Below are positions 45,920-49,505 of a DNA stretch of 49,505 nt, piece by piece. The stretch spans positions 1 through 49,505 of the forward strand of contig CACCHS010000005.1 of NCBI GenBank assembly GCA_902545825.1, given 5' to 3'. The DNA is from an uncultured Pelagibacteraceae bacterium. GTDB lineage: Bacteria; Pseudomonadota; Alphaproteobacteria; Pelagibacterales; Pelagibacteraceae. The notes under the pieces are model-generated. The model had not been told where the DNA came from, did not search any database, and was given only the letters and a program-made list of their open reading frames with translations. Every line of letters begins with the position of its first letter. Positions within the stretch are counted from its first letter, which is position 1. Position numbers and translations under genes: made by a program.

Positions 45920-46303
45920 ATGGCTCGTATTGCAGGTGTAAATATACCACAAAATAAGATTGTTCAAGTTGGACTTACCTATATTCATGGTATTGGACAA
46001 AAGTTTTCAAAACAAATATGTAAACAATTAGATATACCTAAATCGAAAAGAGTAAACGAGCTTACAGATGATCAAATTTTAAAAATCAGAGAGTATATTG
46101 ACAAGAACTTTACAGTAGAGGGTGATTTAAGGAGAGAACTTTCATTAAATATAAAAAGATTAATTGATTTGGCTTGCTATAGAGGGTCTAGACATAGAAA
46201 AAAATTACCGGTGAGAGGTCAGAGGACTAGATGCAACGCAAGAACCAGAAAAGGAAAAGCTATCGCTATAGCAGGTAAAAAACTTACACCTTTAAAGAAA
46301 TAA
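45920..46303 (+). CDS. rpsM: 30S ribosomal protein S13
   Basis: 127 residues. [21 protein letters not shown] and [20 protein letters not shown] are the S13 signatures. It contacts S19 and the P-site tRNA. First gene of the alpha operon here. Confidence 0.99.
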   Translation: MARIAGVNIPQNKIVQVGLTYIHGIGQKFSKQICKQLDIPKSKRVNELTDDQILKIREYIDKNFTVEGDLRRELSLNIKRLIDLACYRGSRHRKKLPVRGQRTRCNARTRKGKAIAIAGKKLTPLKK

Positions 46304-46307
46304 CAAA

Positions 46308-46754
46308 ATGAATACAAAAAAAAATGAGAAAACCCAAGCAACTGAGTCTAAAGAAGTAAAGTCAGTAAAAAAAAGTTCATATTCAAAGAAGAAAAAAGTT
46401 AAAAAAAATATTCTTAATGGAACTGCCTTTGTTTTATCGACTTTTAATAATACTATAATTTCTATTGCTGATACTAATGGAAATGTTATTTCTTGGGCAT
46501 CTGCAGGTCAAAAAGGATTTAAAGGATCTAGAAAATCAACACCTTATGCAGCTCAGGTTGCTGCTGATGCTGCGGCCGCTAAAGCTTTAGAGTATGGAAT
46601 GAAAACTTTAACAGTAGAAATTAAAGGTCCTGGTTCTGGCAGAGAAACAGCATTGAGAGCATTACAAGCTAGAGGATTTAAAATATTATCAATTAAAGAT
46701 ACAACGCCACTACCACACAATGGTACTAGGCCACCTAAAAAAAGGAGAGTGTAA
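46308..46754 (+). CDS. rpsK: 30S ribosomal protein S11
   Basis: 148 residues; the first 30 or so are a Lys/Ser/Thr-rich extension before the normal S11 core. The core reads [20 protein letters not shown], then [15 protein letters not shown] and [11 protein letters not shown]. The TAA ends directly before rpoA. Confidence 0.98.
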   Translation: MNTKKNEKTQATESKEVKSVKKSSYSKKKKVKKNILNGTAFVLSTFNNTIISIADTNGNVISWASAGQKGFKGSRKSTPYAAQVAADAAAAKALEYGMKTLTVEIKGPGSGRETALRALQARGFKILSIKDTTPLPHNGTRPPKKRRV

Positions 46755-47783
46755 ATGGATAATCTTGAAGTAAATGTAAAAAATTGGAAATCACTTATTA
46801 AACCAGCAAAACTGGATGTAAAATTAAGTGACGACAAAACAATTGCAAAAATTACAGCTGAACCTTTGGAAAAGGGTTATGGGCTTACGTTAGGAAATTC
46901 TCTTAGAAGGGTTTTATTATCATCTATAAGAGGTGCTGCTGTTACATCAATACAAATTGATGGAGTATTACATGAATTTACTTCAATTAAGGGTGTTAGA
47001 GAAGATGTTACAGATATAGTTTTAAATGTAAAATCACTAGCCCTTAAAAGTTCATCGGAAGGAACAAAAAAATTAATTTTAGATGCCAAAGGACCAGGCG
47101 AGATTAAAGCATCTGATATTACGCCTGTGACAGATATAGAAATTCTTAACCCAAATTTAGTTATTTGCAATCTTGATGAAAATACAAACTTTCATATGGA
47201 GATGAATGTTGGCACAGGTAAAGGATATGTATCTGCTGACCTAAACAAACCAGAGGAACCACCTTTAGGACTTATACCAATTGACTCATTATTTAGTCCG
47301 GTCAAAAAAGTATCTTATTCAGTAAGTACCGCAAGAGAAGGTAAAGCTCTTGATTACGATAAGTTGACAATGGAAGTAGAAACTAACGGGTCAATTTCAG
47401 CCGAAGATGCCGTGGCTTATGCTGCTAGAATATTCCAAGATCAATTAGGTATGTTTGTAAATTTTGATGAACCAAAAGAAGTCGTGATGAAAGAACAACC
47501 TTCTGAGCCTGAGTTTAATAAAAATTTATTAAGAAAAGTAGACGAACTTGAGCTATCTGTCAGATCTATGAATTGTTTAAAAAATGATAATATCATCTAT
47601 ATAGGAGATTTAGTTCAAAAATCAGAAGGAGAGATGCTGAGAACTCCAAATTTTGGAAGAAAATCTTTAAATGAAATTAAAGAGGTTTTGACAGGTATGT
47701 CATTATATTTAGGTATGGAAATACCAAACTGGCCTCCAGATAATATAGCTGAATTATCTAAGAAATTAGAGGAAGCGATTTAA
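46755..47783 (+). CDS. rpoA: RNA polymerase alpha subunit
   Basis: 342 residues. The N-terminal dimerisation domain has [17 protein letters not shown]; the C-terminal domain has [14 protein letters not shown] and [14 protein letters not shown], the helix-hairpin region that binds UP elements and activators. Stop overlaps rplQ by 1 nt. Confidence 0.99.
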   Translation: MDNLEVNVKNWKSLIKPAKLDVKLSDDKTIAKITAEPLEKGYGLTLGNSLRRVLLSSIRGAAVTSIQIDGVLHEFTSIKGVREDVTDIVLNVKSLALKSSSEGTKKLILDAKGPGEIKASDITPVTDIEILNPNLVICNLDENTNFHMEMNVGTGKGYVSADLNKPEEPPLGLIPIDSLFSPVKKVSYSVSTAREGKALDYDKLTMEVETNGSISAEDAVAYAARIFQDQLGMFVNFDEPKEVVMKEQPSEPEFNKNLLRKVDELELSVRSMNCLKNDNIIYIGDLVQKSEGEMLRTPNFGRKSLNEIKEVLTGMSLYLGMEIPNWPPDNIAELSKKLEEAI

Positions 47784-48244
47784 TGAGACACAAGTTTGGT
47801 TATAAAAAGCTTAATAGAACCTCTGAACATAGAAAAGCACTAATTAAAAACATGCTTAATTCTCTTATTAAATACGAACAAATAACTACCACTTTACCCA
47901 AGGCAAAAGTTTTAAAACCACAAGCAGATAAAATTATTACTCTTGGAAAAAAAGAAAGTTTGCACAATACGAAAACTTTGTTTTCAAAACTTCAAGATAC
48001 AAAATCAGCTAATAAGGTCATTAAAACTTTATCTAAAAGATATGAAAAACGTTCAGGTGGATATACTAGGATTGTTAAAGCTGGATTTAGATATGGAGAT
48101 AATGCACCAATGGCTGTAATTGAATTTGTTGATAGAGATATCCAAGCTAAAAAAGTGGATGTAAAAAAGAAAGATACAAGCAAAGAAACAAAAAAAACAA
48201 CTCCAAAAGAAGAAAAAGTAGATAAGAAAAAATCATCAGCTTGA
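47783..48244 (+). CDS. rplQ: 50S ribosomal protein L17
   Basis: 153 residues. [19 protein letters not shown] and [21 protein letters not shown] are conserved. The last 30 residues form a Lys/Thr/Glu tail longer than in E. coli. Confidence 0.99.
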   Translation: MRHKFGYKKLNRTSEHRKALIKNMLNSLIKYEQITTTLPKAKVLKPQADKIITLGKKESLHNTKTLFSKLQDTKSANKVIKTLSKRYEKRSGGYTRIVKAGFRYGDNAPMAVIEFVDRDIQAKKVDVKKKDTSKETKKTTPKEEKVDKKKSSA

Positions 48245-48255
48245 AGAATTACCAA

Positions 48256-49167
48256 ATGAAAAAAACTTTTCATGTGGAAAAATCATATGATAATTGTCGA
48301 ATAGATAGATGGGTTCGAAATAACTTTAAAAAAATACCTCAAAGTTTATTAGAAAAAAATTTAAGAAAAGGAAAAATTAAAGTTAACCATAAAAAAGTCA
48401 AAAGCTCATTTAAAGTTAAATATAAAGATTTAATAGAGATTTTTCATTTAAATATTAAGGACACAATTAAAAATAAGGTAAAGTTTTTACCCTCATCTGA
48501 TGTAATAAAATCTAATGAAAAACAGATAATAGACAATAATGACAACTTTATAGTTGTAAATAAAGAGGCTGGCATTTCAGTACAAGGTGGAACTAAATCT
48601 AAAAAAAACTTAATAGATATTTTTGCTAAAAGTAAAATTTTTCAAAATAGTAAACCCTATACAGTTCATAGGTTAGACAAGGATACTTCAGGTATTTTCT
48701 TGATTGCTAAAAATAGATCTTATGCTCAATTACTTACAACTTTATTTCGACTTAGGAAAGTTCATAAAACCTATCTAGCAATTTGTCATGGTGAAATTGA
48801 CAAAACAAAGGGGTCCCTAGATAGTAATCTGATTAGATATGAAAATGGAAAAAAAATTATTGAAAAAGCTAAAACTTATTTTAAAGTTTTAGATAAAAAT
48901 TCAATATCATCTTTAATCGAAATGAAACCTATTACAGGAAGAAAGCACCAATTGAGAAAACAGTTGCTTGAAATAGGAAATCCTATATTTGGCGATAACA
49001 AATATTTTTTACCCAATCTTAAATCATCAATAAACAAAAATTTAATGCTTCACTCTTATCAGCTAAAATTTATGATAAATAATAAAAAATATAAATATAC
49101 AGCTTTACTTCCAGAATATTTTAAAAAACTTTTAAAAGTTAAAAGATTGCAGTTTAAAGATTTTTAA
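48256..49167 (+). CDS. rluC: Ribosomal large-subunit pseudouridine synthase, RluC/RluD family
   Basis: About 303 residues from ATG 48256; a TTG at 48241 overlapping rplQ is an alternative. The N-terminal S4-like domain has [18 protein letters not shown]; the catalytic domain has [17 protein letters not shown] with the nucleophilic Asp, and [10 protein letters not shown]. It converts uridines of 23S rRNA to pseudouridine. RluC versus RluD cannot be settled here. It overlaps the lipB stop by 14 bp. Confidence 0.85.
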   Translation: MKKTFHVEKSYDNCRIDRWVRNNFKKIPQSLLEKNLRKGKIKVNHKKVKSSFKVKYKDLIEIFHLNIKDTIKNKVKFLPSSDVIKSNEKQIIDNNDNFIVVNKEAGISVQGGTKSKKNLIDIFAKSKIFQNSKPYTVHRLDKDTSGIFLIAKNRSYAQLLTTLFRLRKVHKTYLAICHGEIDKTKGSLDSNLIRYENGKKIIEKAKTYFKVLDKNSISSLIEMKPITGRKHQLRKQLLEIGNPIFGDNKYFLPNLKSSINKNLMLHSYQLKFMINNKKYKYTALLPEYFKKLLKVKRLQFKDF

Positions 49168-49505
49168 TTAGGTTATTTAACAAAACTTTCTTTAAATTAG
49201 CATATTTATTTTTTTTTATGCTTTCAAGATTAGTTACTGCTTTGTTTTTTATTCCACATGGAATGATTTTATTATATTTTTTTAAATCATTATTGATATT
49301 TATTGAAAATCCATGATAAGCAATCCATTTTTTGACTCTAATTCCAATTGCAGCTACTTTTTTTATATTTCCCTGAATTTTAATCCATATACCAATATCT
49401 TGCCTGTCTGAAAAGCTTTTTATTTTAAATTCTTTTAAAGTATCGATTATTGACTTTTCTATATTTGTAATAAATTTTCTAATATCTTTATTTCTTTTAT
49501 TTAAA
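49154..49505 (-). CDS. lipB: Octanoyltransferase LipB, 3' part (runs off the window)
   Basis: An open minus-strand frame of 116 codons before the stop (49154-49156), with no start inside the window. It reads [20 protein letters not shown], then [16 protein letters not shown], matching LipB: the K-x-x-A-x-G-x-R-V motif with the catalytic Lys, the YHGF strand, and the P-C-G nucleophile. LipB transfers octanoate from acyl carrier protein to lipoyl domains. Convergent with the pseudouridine synthase. Confidence 0.9.
   Translation of the reverse strand, partial: LNKRNKDIRKFITNIEKSIIDTLKEFKIKSFSDRQDIGIWIKIQGNIKKVAAIGIRVKKWIAYHGFSININNDLKKYNKIIPCGIKNKAVTNLESIKKNKYANLKKVLLNNLIKNL

Overview
The window is a roughly 70% AT, very compact alphaproteobacterial sequence. 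The tRNA-Tyr, tRNA-Gly, tuf, tRNA-Trp, secE, nusG, rplKAJL, rpoBC, str, S10, spc and alpha order, the lysine-rich small proteins and the almost absent spacers point to the SAR11 clade (Pelagibacterales, Candidatus Pelagibacter-like). That assignment is inference from gene content and composition; no database search was possible.

The left 17.6 kb is accessory DNA built around two tRNA genes. Positions 30-2648 hold a C5-cytosine DNA methyltransferase facing two overlapping genes that probably encode its restriction partner. A small exported protein follows (2805-3260). Then come two elements stacked in tRNA-Leu(UAA): cassette A (3380-8203, about 4.8 kb, with nuclease-like genes, a CII-like regulator and small exported proteins) and cassette B (8204-9124, about 0.9 kb, one gene). 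Partial copies of the tRNA 5' half lie at 3341 and 8175; the intact tRNA is at 9086-9171. Next is a short core unit, tRNA-Leu, nadK, tRNA-Val(GAC). Two more elements are stacked in the convergent tRNA-Thr(UGU): cassette C (10053-12351, one beta-propeller/autotransporter gene) and cassette D (12352-17554, one 1632-residue type ISP restriction-modification enzyme). Copies of the tRNA-Thr 3' half lie at 10053 and 12352; the intact gene is at 17555-17630.

No integrase gene is visible in any of the four cassettes. The tRNA-Leu cassettes share a terminal layout: three AGTC words at exact 10-bp steps starting 24 bp from the core, then a CTYGNAC pair at 11-bp period about 127 bp from the core, then AGATAAA 7 bp on. 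The tRNA-Thr cassettes carry their own 11-bp-period pairs. I read these as recombinase or accessory-factor binding sites, so the locus looks like a serial, trans-mobilised cassette system. This is the main candidate for something undescribed.

From 17.7 kb rightward the DNA is core genome: a GT4 glycosyltransferase, rlmB, tRNA-Tyr and tRNA-Gly, tuf, tRNA-Trp, secE-nusG, rplKAJL, rpoBC, rpsL-rpsG-fusA, rpsJ through rplO, secY, adk, rpsM-rpsK-rpoA-rplQ, a pseudouridine synthase, and the 3' part of lipB on the minus strand running off the window. Most neighbouring genes overlap by 1-17 nt or are spaced by less than 10 nt. rpmD (L30) is absent from its usual place between rpsE and rplO.
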